From JBARDN01 sp963755705 (GTDB lineage: Bacteria; Desulfobacterota; Binatia; Binatales; Binataceae), in NCBI GenBank assembly GCA_963755705.1, contig CAVWKW010000001.1, positions 1,798,001-1,862,000 on the forward strand: a DNA stretch of 64,000 bases. The letters are read 5' to 3'. Shown here one piece after another: positions 1 to 7,874 of the stretch. A program made the position numbers and the translations under genes. Every line of letters begins with the position of its first letter. Position 1 is the stretch's first letter. The notes under the pieces were generated by a model. The model was given only the letters and a program-made list of their open reading frames with translations, was not told the origin of the DNA and did not search any database.

Positions 1-361
1 TGACGCCGGCACGATCATCGATCCGCTGACCTCGCGCAGCCAGATCAATGGCGGCGTGTTGATGGGAATCGGCTTTGCTCTGTTTGAAGACCGCCGGATG
101 GATCCGAATCTCGGGCTGATGATGAATCCGACGATGGACGATTACAAAATGGTCGGCTCGCTCGACGTTCCGCAAATCGACGTGATGTTTCTGGACGTGA
201 TAAACGGCGGCACCAACACCGGCGTGCTCGGAATCGGCGAGGTCGCACACGTTGCGAGCGCTGCCGCCGTCGCGTGCGCGGTTAGCGACGCGGTCGGCGC
301 GCCCGTCCGCGAGTTGCCGCTGACGCCGGACAAAATTCTGGCCGCGCTGGGGCATGCGTGA
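1..361 (+). CDS. Molybdenum hydroxylase large (molybdopterin-binding) subunit, C-terminal part
   Basis: Partial gene read in frame from base 2; the start lies before the window. The 119 visible residues match the last part of xanthine dehydrogenase/aldehyde oxidase large subunits. The conserved stretch is around SQINGGVLMGIGFALFED, followed by a segment ending in GIGEVAHVASAAAVACAVSDA, the usual C-terminal helix near the active-site glutamate (GxGE). The stop TGA overlaps the ATG of the FAD subunit by one base, so the two are translationally coupled. The substrate cannot be told from this fragment. The small [2Fe-2S] subunit is expected upstream, outside the window. Confidence 0.88.
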   Translation, partial: DAGTIIDPLTSRSQINGGVLMGIGFALFEDRRMDPNLGLMMNPTMDDYKMVGSLDVPQIDVMFLDVINGGTNTGVLGIGEVAHVASAAAVACAVSDAVGAPVRELPLTPDKILAALGHA

Positions 362-1347
362 TGAACAAGTTCACGATCGTTACCCCCGCCGATCTTGCGC
401 ACGCAAGCGCGATGCTCGCCGCCCCGAATCACGGCGCGATTGCGGGCGGGGTTAACGTCGTCGATCTGATGAAGCAGGACATCGCCAGTCACGCCACGTT
501 GGTCAATCTGAAGGGCTTGCCGGAGCTTGAGGGAATCAAGTTTCAGCCTGACGGTTCGATGCGCCTGGGCGCGCTGGTGAAACTGCACGAGGTCGCGACG
601 AATCCCGAGATTCAAAAACGCTTCACCGCGATCTCCGACGCGGCCGGCGAGGCCGCCACGCCGCAGATTCGCAATCTCGGCACGGTCGGCGGCAATCTGT
701 TGCAGCGTCCGCGATGCTGGTATTTCCGCAATCCGCTGACCGTCTGTCTCAAGAAGGGCGGCGACAAGTGTTATTCGATCGGCGGGCTCAATCGCTACCA
801 TGCGATCCTGGGGGGCGGCCCGTCGTATATTGTGCATCCCTCGAACCTCGCGCCGGCGCTCGTCGCGTTCGGTGCGAGCGCGCGAATAGTAGGGCCTGCG
901 GGCGACCGCACGGTCGCGCTCGAGAAATTTTTCACGCTGCCCGAAGTCGATCCCAAGCGCGAAAATGATTTGCACGCCGGCGAGATAATCACCGAAGTGA
1001 TTGTGCCCGCGCCCGCACCCGGCAGCCGCAGCATCTACCTTGAAGTGCGCGAGAAGCAGAGCTTCGACTGGCCGCTGGCGAGCGTAGCGGTCGTGATAGT
1101 TCCCAACGGCAAATCGGTTCGCGACGCGCGGATCGTGATGGGCGCCGTCGCTCCGATTCCATGGCGCGCGCCGGATGCCGAGAAAGCGATCATCGGAGCG
1201 CCGCTGGATGCCGCTCGTGCGCGCGCCGCCGCCGAAGCAGCGCTGGCGACGGCGCAGCCGATGTCCGACAACGCGTACAAAGTCACGATCGCAAAGGTGA
1301 TAGTGCGCCGCGCGATATTGTCTGCGGGTGGAATCGCGGAGGTGTAA
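361..1347 (+). CDS. Molybdenum hydroxylase FAD-binding (medium) subunit
   Basis: A 328-residue protein of the CoxM/XdhB type, which carries electrons from the iron-sulfur subunit to FAD. The N-terminal half holds the FAD PCMH fold: AGGVNVVDLMKQD near residue 30 and the flavin-contacting segment TPQIRNLGTVGGNLLQRPRC near residues 100-119. The C-terminal half is a typical CO-dehydrogenase flavoprotein C domain. An in-frame GTG three bases upstream (358) could also start it, but ATG at 361 overlaps the stop of the large-subunit gene and is preferred. The insert rich in Cys and Tyr after the NLLQRPRCWYF motif resembles the 4-hydroxybenzoyl-CoA reductase/YagS branch. Substrate unknown. Confidence 0.9.
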   Translation: MNKFTIVTPADLAHASAMLAAPNHGAIAGGVNVVDLMKQDIASHATLVNLKGLPELEGIKFQPDGSMRLGALVKLHEVATNPEIQKRFTAISDAAGEAATPQIRNLGTVGGNLLQRPRCWYFRNPLTVCLKKGGDKCYSIGGLNRYHAILGGGPSYIVHPSNLAPALVAFGASARIVGPAGDRTVALEKFFTLPEVDPKRENDLHAGEIITEVIVPAPAPGSRSIYLEVREKQSFDWPLASVAVVIVPNGKSVRDARIVMGAVAPIPWRAPDAEKAIIGAPLDAARARAAAEAALATAQPMSDNAYKVTIAKVIVRRAILSAGGIAEV

Positions 1348-1352
1348 CTACG

Positions 1353-1577
1353 ATGGCGACCGCCATTTCAACTTCATCGCCGCGGCAATTCTGCGGATTG
1401 CTCCGCACCAAGACCGCTTACTATCGCACTCCCGACGGCGCGCGGATGTTCGATCCTGAGAGCAATACCGCCTGCTACACCTGCCTGAATACTCAGCGTC
1501 CGTACGGCCCCGACGGCGAGCCTGCCGATGCAGACTCCTGCGGCCCGAGCCGCGGATGCTATGAAGAGGAGCGATAA
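1353..1577 (+). CDS. Small cysteine-rich protein of unknown function
   Basis: A 74-residue protein that begins five bases after the FAD-subunit stop and ends one base before the bicupin gene, so it sits inside the operon. It has five cysteines (C14, C41, C44, C63, C69) including a CYTC pair, which suggests metal or Fe-S binding or disulfides, and no signal peptide. It is too short and differently spaced to be the [2Fe-2S] subunit of the hydroxylase. A longer reading from 1161 exists but runs inside the FAD-subunit gene and is rejected. No family recognised. Confidence 0.6.
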   Translation: MATAISTSSPRQFCGLLRTKTAYYRTPDGARMFDPESNTACYTCLNTQRPYGPDGEPADADSCGPSRGCYEEER

Positions 1578-1578
1578 C

Positions 1579-2253
1579 ATGGGAGCAGTACAAGCCGAGC
1601 AACTGGGATCGGTCGCGACCCGCACGCTTTTCGAGAACGACGACGTGCGCGTGTGGGAAATGGATTTGCAGCCGGGCGAGGTCTGCGGGCTGCATCACCA
1701 TACGCTCGACTACGTGCTGTTCATTCTCTCGAGCGCGTCGGTCGGCGCGCTGCGCCGCGGCGAGAATCCTCCTGGCGGAAAGCCGCGCGGCTTTCCGCTG
1801 CACGCGCGTGCGACCTACTTCGTGCCGGCCGGCGGAATCGAGAGCGCGCACAACGTCGGCACGACGCGCTTTCATGAAGCGCTGTTCGAGCTCAAGCGGC
1901 CCGCAAAGCGCGGCGCCGAGCGCCTGGGTTTCGTCGGATGCGAGGCGGTTGCGGGACGCGAGCCGGAACCCGGGACGATTACGATTCTCGATAACGATCG
2001 CGCGCGCGTGAGCGAAATCACGCTCGCGCCCGGCGCGGAGAGCGCGATGCGCCGCTACTCGCACGACGCGGTCGCCTACGTCGCCGAGGGCGGCGAGCTC
2101 GAAGTCGTCGAGCGCACCGACGACGGCGGCGAGACCACACGCCGCACCGCGACGCCAGCCGGAAGCGTCGCGTGGTATCCGCGCGGCGCGGGGCGCAAAT
2201 TCCACAACTCCGGCGCGCGCCGCATCCGGCAGGTCCTGGTTGAGTTGAAGTGA
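1579..2253 (+). CDS. Two-domain cupin protein
   Basis: A 224-residue protein with two cupin beta-barrels. The first has GEVCGLHHHTLDYVLFILS (residues 31-49), with a His cluster suited to metal binding. The second begins near TITILDNDRARVSEITLAPG and has a weaker metal site (YSHDAVAYV). The start is the ATG at 1579, preceded by AGGAG at 1565-1569; an upstream in-frame ATG at 1528 lies inside the previous gene. The gene closes the molybdenum hydroxylase operon. Its last 280 bases are repeated, diverged, at 5367-5651. The role is unknown; cupins may be dioxygenases, isomerases or sensors. Confidence 0.75.
   Translation: MGAVQAEQLGSVATRTLFENDDVRVWEMDLQPGEVCGLHHHTLDYVLFILSSASVGALRRGENPPGGKPRGFPLHARATYFVPAGGIESAHNVGTTRFHEALFELKRPAKRGAERLGFVGCEAVAGREPEPGTITILDNDRARVSEITLAPGAESAMRRYSHDAVAYVAEGGELEVVERTDDGGETTRRTATPAGSVAWYPRGAGRKFHNSGARRIRQVLVELK
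1972..2253 (+). repeat. Bicupin 3'-end repeat, upstream copy
   Basis: The last 282 bases of the bicupin gene reappear at 5367-5651 in the same orientation, with roughly 85-90 percent identity judged by eye. Both copies end with the VLVELK stop codon. The two copies flank about 3.1 kb of minus-strand genes. Confidence 0.85.
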
Positions 2254-2392
2254 TACTGTCACCGCGCGGTCGAATGCAAAATGACGTTCAACGAATCATA
2301 GGAGGCCACTTGACCGGCTCCGTACATACATCCGGCTTCAGGTTATGAATACACACAATGGCAAGCGATAGTAAGGAAAGTGCGGCGCGGCT

Positions 2393-3556
2393 TTAGGGCT
2401 TGGACTGCCGCGGTTCGCCAAAGTCGATATAGCCACGACCTTGCCTTGATATTGTGCGAGCGCTTGGACTGGGATCCTCTCCGAAGGAAGCCGCTTCTTT
2501 GGCAATACCTGCCACCCGCGAATCCGCGTCGTTGCTGAGCGTCTTCAGATTCTGCTGGGCTTCATGGGTCCCCAGGTAAGAAAAAATGACCGCCGCGAGT
2601 ATGCGCTTGTTTGGCTCATCGCTTTCCGAATCCTTGATCGCGGCGCTCATGGAGTCTGAATCGATGCCAAGAAATTCCTCGGTCTTTGCCGCCTCAATTC
2701 TCGCGCAGGGATAGTCGCGCTGAGCCAGATTAAGAGTAGCTCCCGGTGTTGGAGCAGGAGCGGCAATTTGTGGTGGCGTCCATTCTCGGGCGGCTAAAGC
2801 GTCCCCACCCGGGCCGGAAGAAATCTCGGCTTGCGTTTGCCCCCCAATCGCAAATTGAGACGTCTTAACTCGCGTTTGTTCCGCAGCACCGCCAACCGCC
2901 GGCGCAGGATTGGCCGCCTGAGTGGATGCCTCTTCCAATTCCGAAGAATACGTGGCTAGTCGCGTATCCAGGGACTTGAGGTAGCTCTGGTAATAGTCTT
3001 TGTACTGATTCCCTACCTCCGAATAACCGTTGCCCGTCCAGGCGAAAATAAGGGGCCATTTCGCGGCACACCCGAGCTCGCCGAAGCTGAACCCTGTGGC
3101 GAACGGCGCCAGATCACCCCAGAGAACCAACTCGTGCCTGCCGTCATGATTAATATCCAGCACGCTGTTCGCAAGATCGTGTGCAACAACACCTGCTGCG
3201 GTCGGGTGGTAAAGTTCGAACCCTGTCGGCGTCCTGTCGAAAATGTAGAGTTCAGTGCATCCCCTCCCTGGATCAACCGACACGATCAAAGAGAGGTCCC
3301 CGGAGCTGCGCAAATCCGCGAAACGAAACTCACACACGTCAACCGGCGGATTATCTTCGCTCTCGCCAATAGCACGCCCAGTGAAATCCTCTACAGCGTC
3401 CAGCGAAGGCGGATTCGACGCGAGATTGTGAGCGCCGTTTACGGACCAATCCGCTGACGCCAATGCGGGCTGCGCAGCCCGTAGGGGCGACGCGAATGTG
3501 CAGTATAGAGCAACGCTCAAGGCGATCGAGACTTTCTTGCGCATCGCCGAGTCCAC
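2393..3556 (-). CDS. Secreted protein of unknown function, paralog of the neighbour at 3604-4683
   Basis: A 387-residue protein with an N-terminal signal peptide (hydrophobic residues 8-27, cleavage likely after PLRAA). The ATG at residue 5 is an equally good start. The central part has a calcium-binding-like DINHDGRHELVLWG motif (FG-GAP/VCBS style), followed by AWTGNGYSEVGNQYKDYYQSY, which is shared with the next gene. The C-terminal part, around residues 300-360, looks like a HEAT-like helical repeat (SDEPNKRILAAVIFSYLGT), after a Pro/Ala-rich linker. It and its paralog overlap in architecture end to end, so this is a tandem duplication. No enzymatic function can be assigned. Confidence 0.7.
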   Translation of the reverse strand: MDSAMRKKVSIALSVALYCTFASPLRAAQPALASADWSVNGAHNLASNPPSLDAVEDFTGRAIGESEDNPPVDVCEFRFADLRSSGDLSLIVSVDPGRGCTELYIFDRTPTGFELYHPTAAGVVAHDLANSVLDINHDGRHELVLWGDLAPFATGFSFGELGCAAKWPLIFAWTGNGYSEVGNQYKDYYQSYLKSLDTRLATYSSELEEASTQAANPAPAVGGAAEQTRVKTSQFAIGGQTQAEISSGPGGDALAAREWTPPQIAAPAPTPGATLNLAQRDYPCARIEAAKTEEFLGIDSDSMSAAIKDSESDEPNKRILAAVIFSYLGTHEAQQNLKTLSNDADSRVAGIAKEAASFGEDPSPSARTISRQGRGYIDFGEPRQSKP

Positions 3557-3603
3557 CGCCGATTATTACCTCACGAGTCCGTACTGCGGTAAACCGAGAC
3601 GAC

Positions 3604-4683
3604 CTACTTCGGCGGCGATCCGGTAAGGGGCTGGACCTCATCCCGATCGATCGTGTGTAAAACTGGTCGTCCCACCGCGCTGAGGGAGATTTGCGCGTCA
3701 CCGGCTACAGTTCTATTCGAGTCGTGGGTCAGGGTTCGCAAATACTCGACCGCGTCGGGGGTTCCTATATCTCTGAGAACATCAGCTGCAAACTCTCGCT
3801 GGTAGGGGTTGTCGCTGTCTGCCCACTTGATCGCATCGCTCATCCCGGCGTCCTTCGAGATACCAAGAAAGCGTTCGATCTTAGCCGCTTCCGCTTCCGT
3901 GCAGTCCGAGACGTACGCCGGCGTGGAGGTAGCGGCAGGAGAGGCGGCCGATGGAGACATCTCAGGCGCGGGGACGAACGCCGGGACCCCAAACCCGGCC
4001 GATGGGCCGGACGTATGCTCGCTGTTAACCACTACCGGCGAAATCTGACGGACGGAGGCTGGGAGCGCGGGCATCGGACTAACCGCCGACGCATTCCGCT
4101 CCCCGGCGGCGGCGATCTGCTCTTTCATCGACGCGAGTTGTTTCTCGTAATACCCGCGGTACTGATTGCTGACGTCGGTATATCCGTTACCGGTCCATGC
4201 GTATATCACTGGCCATATGGCCACGCAGTGCATGGCGCCCAAGTACGAGGTGAATTCGGTGCTGACAATCAACTCCTGCTTGCCGTCCCCCCCCAAATCT
4301 TGTATTTCGCCGATGTCCGTATGTGGTTGATCAAAAACATAGAGTTCAAACCCCGATGGAGTCTTGTCAACTATCAAAGGGTAGCAGAACCTTCCGTCCG
4401 AAGCAGAAGCGACCAGCGATAGGTTGCCTGAATGGCGCAGATCGGCGAACCGGGATGAACACATTCCAAGATCGTTGATTTCCCCATCACGTGTCAGCTT
4501 ATGCAAGAATGCTAGTATCGCATCGTTAACCGGCGGATTGGTGGCCAGACTGTGCGGCGAACTAACCGACCAATCTGCCGTCGCCAAATCCGGCTGCGCA
4601 GCCCACAAAGGTGACACGAATCCACAATACAGAACGACGAGGACCACCATCACGATTTTGTTTGGCATTCTAGAATCCTCCAA
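3604..4683 (-). CDS. Secreted protein of unknown function, paralog of the neighbour at 2393-3556
   Basis: A 359-residue protein with signal peptide (residues 6-29, ending PLWAAQ). It shares with its downstream paralog the start LATADWSV, the segment RFADLRHSGNLSLVAS, a Gly/Asp-rich loop (DLGGDGKQELIVS), the motif AWTGNGYTDVSNQYRGYYE and the C-terminal helical repeat (SDNPYQREFAADVLRDIGT). Only 3 bases separate its start from the stop of the truncated gene upstream, and 47 bases separate it from its paralog, so the three were probably one transcript. Likely exported and, by its repeats, protein- or ligand-binding. Function unknown. Confidence 0.7.
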   Translation of the reverse strand: MEDSRMPNKIVMVVLVVLYCGFVSPLWAAQPDLATADWSVSSPHSLATNPPVNDAILAFLHKLTRDGEINDLGMCSSRFADLRHSGNLSLVASASDGRFCYPLIVDKTPSGFELYVFDQPHTDIGEIQDLGGDGKQELIVSTEFTSYLGAMHCVAIWPVIYAWTGNGYTDVSNQYRGYYEKQLASMKEQIAAAGERNASAVSPMPALPASVRQISPVVVNSEHTSGPSAGFGVPAFVPAPEMSPSAASPAATSTPAYVSDCTEAEAAKIERFLGISKDAGMSDAIKWADSDNPYQREFAADVLRDIGTPDAVEYLRTLTHDSNRTVAGDAQISLSAVGRPVLHTIDRDEVQPLTGSPPK

Positions 4684-4686
4684 TAC

Positions 4687-5345
4687 CTAGTTGCTGCAGG
4701 AACTGCTTGGAGGTGTTTGGCCGTAAACCAAGCTAACATATTCATCTCCGGTGGTCGTATTGGGATTGACAACCCATTGCCACGTACCATTCATGCAAGT
4801 CTTTCCATTCGTGGTTCCGCTACATTGCGGAATCCAATATTGAAACAATATGTTCGTCGGTTTCGCAGCCCAGCCGCCATACTGGAAGACCGCCATCTGC
4901 TCAAACTGCAAAGAACTGGAATTAAGTGCCGGCAATCCAGAATATGCCTTGGCTTGCTTCGCAATACTCGTGACGTTCGCGACCTTCGTCTCAAAAATAT
5001 CATAACCCGTTTCTGCATTCGCTAACCAGTTCCACGCCGTAGTCATCTCTGAACTGGCTTTCTTTACTATCTCCAGTTGATCCATCATAAGACCAATGGC
5101 GTAGCCTCCCGAGTACCTGGCGGGCGGGCTTTCAACAGGCCACAAGGTGTTAACATCATACAAAGGCGATGGTGGTGGGGGCGATAAATAAAAGTTGGCG
5201 GCTAACGAGAATTGCCTGTAGCTGCTCTCCTGCGACGCGATCAGTTCAAATAAATTTTGCGTGTAGGGAGCCTTAAACGCGCTAAGATCGCTCGTTATCG
5301 CGGCGTCACAGATCCCACCTGGAATACCTGAGACGGTCCCTATGA
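4687..5345 (-). pseudogene. 5'-truncated gene for a secreted or structural protein
   Basis: The minus-strand frame is open from 5373 down to the stop at 4687, but it holds no ATG or GTG. The only alternative start, TTG at 5163, lies mid-protein. Reading through, the frame gives residues such as GGICDAAITSDLSAFK and NLFELIASQESSYRQFS, then SPPPPSPLYDVNTLWPVES. This looks like real coding sequence that is cut at about 5345, exactly where the second bicupin fragment begins. The 5' end was probably lost in the rearrangement that placed this region between the two cupin copies. The C-terminal 158 residues contain four cysteines and many Trp and Tyr. No family recognised. Confidence 0.6.
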
Positions 5346-5651
5346 GCTGGGGCGCTCTCGGCGCCGGGAACGATCACGATTCTCGACAACGACCGCGTGC
5401 GCGTCAGCGAGATCACGCTCGCGCCCGGCACGGAGAGCGCGATGCGCCGGTACTCGCACGACGCGGTCGCCTACGTCGCCGAGGGCGGCGAGCTCGAAGT
5501 CGTCGAGCGCGCCGACGACGGCGGGCGCGATAGCGCGCAGCGTACCGCGATGCCTGCGGGGAGCGTCGCGTGGTATCCGCGCGGGGCGGGGCGCAATTTC
5601 CACAACTCCGGCGCGGGCCGCTTTCGGCAGGTGCTGGTGGAATTAAAGTAA
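5346..5651 (+). pseudogene. Bicupin gene fragment, C-terminal cupin only
   Basis: The reading frame from just after a TGA at 5343-5345 encodes 101 residues matching the second cupin domain of the gene at 1579-2253 (APGTITILDNDRVRVSEI to the terminal VLVELK). It has no ribosome binding site and no good start, although a GTG-type start is possible at 5397. The first cupin domain is absent. Differences from the full copy include one small frame-preserving change around DDGGRDSAQRT. It is best read as the remnant of a duplicated bicupin gene. Confidence 0.65.
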
Positions 5652-5797
5652 CGCTTTAGCTTTCGAGAAACGGTGCGCGCGTAGATAGGGCGACGCGCGC
5701 CGTTCAACCCCTGCCCAGGACCGCGCGCGGGCGTGTTTCTGCCGCCCGCCTACGGATGATTGGCGCTGGTTCTCTAACGCGTGATAGGGTCACGCGC

Positions 5798-7087
5798 ATG
5801 AAAATTCCATCCCTTGCGAAGTCTGCTCCGCTGATTGCCCTGGCCGTGTTGCTGGGCGTGGCCAACCCGGGCCGCGCCGCCGAAGTCAAACCCGGCGAGA
5901 CTATCACGCAGGCGAACGCCGCGGAGGTTCAGACTCTCGTGAGCCCCGGCACTTATCAGGCGGTGACCAAAGGGATGCAGATGCATATCGTCGCGCCGGG
6001 ACGAATCGAATGGCCGCCTCCGTACCAGATTGCGACCGAGAAATACTCGCCGCAGGTGCGCCTGGGTCCGGACCGGCGCACGATTATCGGCTACGTCGCG
6101 GGGCAGCCGTTTCCGCTGCTCGATCCAAACGATCCCGACGTTGCGACCAAGATCATGTGGAACTCGAATTTCAAGCCGATCGCGACCGACGATTTCGATC
6201 TGCGCTATTTCGAGTGCCAGGTGGTTCGCTTCGCGCCCGGAGCGCCGCAGAACGTGATCAACTTTACCGAAGCCGGCCACGTTGCGGGCTACTACGATAT
6301 CGGCCGCACCGAGGTCGAGCCGTTGCCCGCGGATCCGGATTTCAAAACCACCGGCATCTGGTGGCGAGTCGCCGCGTACCCAACTATCGCTCCCGCCGAG
6401 GATCGTGGCAGCGGAGGGATGCGCTATCGCTATTGGGACGCCGACAAAGGCGACGACGCATGGGCCTTTCTGGCGGGTAGCCGGCGAGTGCGCCGCGTCA
6501 ACGAGACGATTCTGACCTCCTCGCCGGGCCTTTCAACTTGGGATCCCGATCATGCGGGCGGCTTCAACGCCAAGCCCCAGGAATACAACTACAAGTTCCT
6601 GGGCGAGCGCGAGATGCTCGCGTGCGTTCACGCGCAGAACTCGCCGGCGCATCCGTGCCCGACCGACGGCGGCGCAACCTCATGTCCCGACGACTGGGAG
6701 CTGCGGCATATGTATGTCGTCGAAGTAACGCCGCGTCCCGAACGGACCAGCGGTATCCTGCAATCGAAGACGATCGTCTACGTCAACGGCGAAGCGTGGC
6801 TCAACCCTTACATGGACAGCTACGACACCAAGGGCGAGTTGTGGAAAACGCAGATCTACCTCTACACCTATCGCGATCGTCCGGTCCCCGAAGCCAAGGT
6901 CGCGATCTATCCCTTCAAGCGCGAGTTCAACGTCGCCGCATCCAGCGCGGACTTGCAATCCGGGATGGTGACGACCTGCTATCTCCCCGGTCCCGACACG
7001 CCCGAACGCGAATGCTGGTACATCAACATGGGCGCGGTCGACAAGGCGTTCCTCAGCACCGAGGCGATGGCGAAAGCCGGCCACTAG
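5798..7087 (+). CDS. DUF1329 family secreted protein
   Basis: A 429-residue protein with a Sec signal peptide (residues 5-27, ending RAAE). It matches the DUF1329 family closely: LVSPGTYQAVTKGMQMHIV, RIEWPPPYQIATEKYSPQVRL, YVAGQPFPLLDPNDPDVATK and a C-terminal segment with VYVNGEAWLNPYMDSYD. Family members are periplasmic or outer-membrane-associated beta-rich proteins, often found beside DUF1302 proteins in hydrophobic-compound degraders, where they are thought to help handling of lipophilic substrates. No DUF1302 partner is present here. The start is the ATG at 5798, since the hydrophobic signal begins right after it; the track-length ORF from 5756 adds 14 residues with no signal character. 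Confidence 0.85.
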   Translation: MKIPSLAKSAPLIALAVLLGVANPGRAAEVKPGETITQANAAEVQTLVSPGTYQAVTKGMQMHIVAPGRIEWPPPYQIATEKYSPQVRLGPDRRTIIGYVAGQPFPLLDPNDPDVATKIMWNSNFKPIATDDFDLRYFECQVVRFAPGAPQNVINFTEAGHVAGYYDIGRTEVEPLPADPDFKTTGIWWRVAAYPTIAPAEDRGSGGMRYRYWDADKGDDAWAFLAGSRRVRRVNETILTSSPGLSTWDPDHAGGFNAKPQEYNYKFLGEREMLACVHAQNSPAHPCPTDGGATSCPDDWELRHMYVVEVTPRPERTSGILQSKTIVYVNGEAWLNPYMDSYDTKGELWKTQIYLYTYRDRPVPEAKVAIYPFKREFNVAASSADLQSGMVTTCYLPGPDTPERECWYINMGAVDKAFLSTEAMAKAGH

Positions 7088-7104
7088 CATCGTGTGGTGG
7101 TGTG

Positions 7105-7746
7105 TCAGTTGCGCTTGTGGGTGGTGGCGCCGGTAAGTCCGGCGATCACGAACGCGACGGCCAGCTCTTCGGCGGCGCGGCGCGAGGCGCGGCCGGTGCC
7201 GACGGCGCGTCCGATCGAGTCCGACAGGCTAAGGACCATCGTGGTCAGGATTTCCGCCTCCGCGCGCGAGGGCTTTAGTGCTGAGCGGATGTGCCGTGTC
7301 CATAGCTCGAAGAACGGTCCCAGGCGCGCGCGAACATTCTTGCGCAAACGCCGCCCGCTCAGCCGATTCTGCAGGATAGCGATAAGCGCGCCGCGCTCGT
7401 CGACGACATCAAGGTAGGTCGAGATCGCGGCGCGCACCCGTTCCTCGAATGGCGCTTCCGCGTCCATCGCGTCGCCCACCTTGCGGTACATCGAGGCGAT
7501 TTCCTGATCGAACAGCGCGAGCGCGACTTCCTCCGAGTTCTCGAAGTAGGCGTAGCCGAGTCCCTTGCTGACACCGGCGTGCGCGGCAAGCGATTCCATC
7601 GTGAGCGCCTCAAAGCCTTCCTTGACGATGATCCGCGCCGCCGCCTGCAGCAGATGCGCACGGCGCGCCGCGGCAGGCATCCGCGCGGGAGCCTGGCGCT
7701 CCGCAGACTTGCCGGCAGATTTTTCGACAGCGGTCACATGAGTCAT
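7105..7746 (-). CDS. TetR/AcrR family transcriptional regulator
   Basis: A 213-residue regulator. After a 25-residue polar lead, the TetR helix-turn-helix is at residues 30-75 (MESLAAHAGVSKGLGYAYFENSEEV), and the rest is the all-helical ligand-binding domain. It is divergent from the amidohydrolase at 7875, and the shared spacer carries a perfect 16-bp palindrome at 7789-7804 placed over the promoter. It most likely represses itself and the amidohydrolase. The ligand is unknown. Confidence 0.88.
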   Translation of the reverse strand: MTHVTAVEKSAGKSAERQAPARMPAAARRAHLLQAAARIIVKEGFEALTMESLAAHAGVSKGLGYAYFENSEEVALALFDQEIASMYRKVGDAMDAEAPFEERVRAAISTYLDVVDERGALIAILQNRLSGRRLRKNVRARLGPFFELWTRHIRSALKPSRAEAEILTTMVLSLSDSIGRAVGTGRASRRAAEELAVAFVIAGLTGATTHKRN

Positions 7747-7788
7747 CGCAAGGATCTTTCCCCCGCCAAATTGCGCATAATCCTTCAG

Positions 7789-7817
7789 TTGACGGCAGCG
7801 TCAATTCAAACTAGATT
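7789..7817 (+). promoter_or_regulatory. Promoter for the amidohydrolase overlapped by a TetR-type operator
   Basis: TTGACG at 7789-7794 and TAGATT at 7812-7817 are separated by 17 bases, a good sigma-70 pair. The -35 box is the left arm of a perfect palindrome, TTGACGGCAGCGTCAA (7789-7804). The palindrome's right arm also gives TTGACG on the minus strand, with a weaker -10 (ATTATG, 7776-7781) for the regulator gene. A repressor bound here would block both promoters. Confidence 0.6.
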
Positions 7818-7874
7818 TCACCCGAGCGCAACTCTGGACGATCAGTGTGCGCATTATAGTCGAAGGAGCCTGCG

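Noticed and set aside
142..975. Long antisense frames against the molybdenum hydroxylase genes
   Set aside because: They are mirror frames expected in GC-rich coding DNA; the plus-strand proteins have clear families and these have none.
5669..5704. Hairpin after the second cupin fragment as a terminator
   Set aside because: The arms pair imperfectly and no T tract follows.
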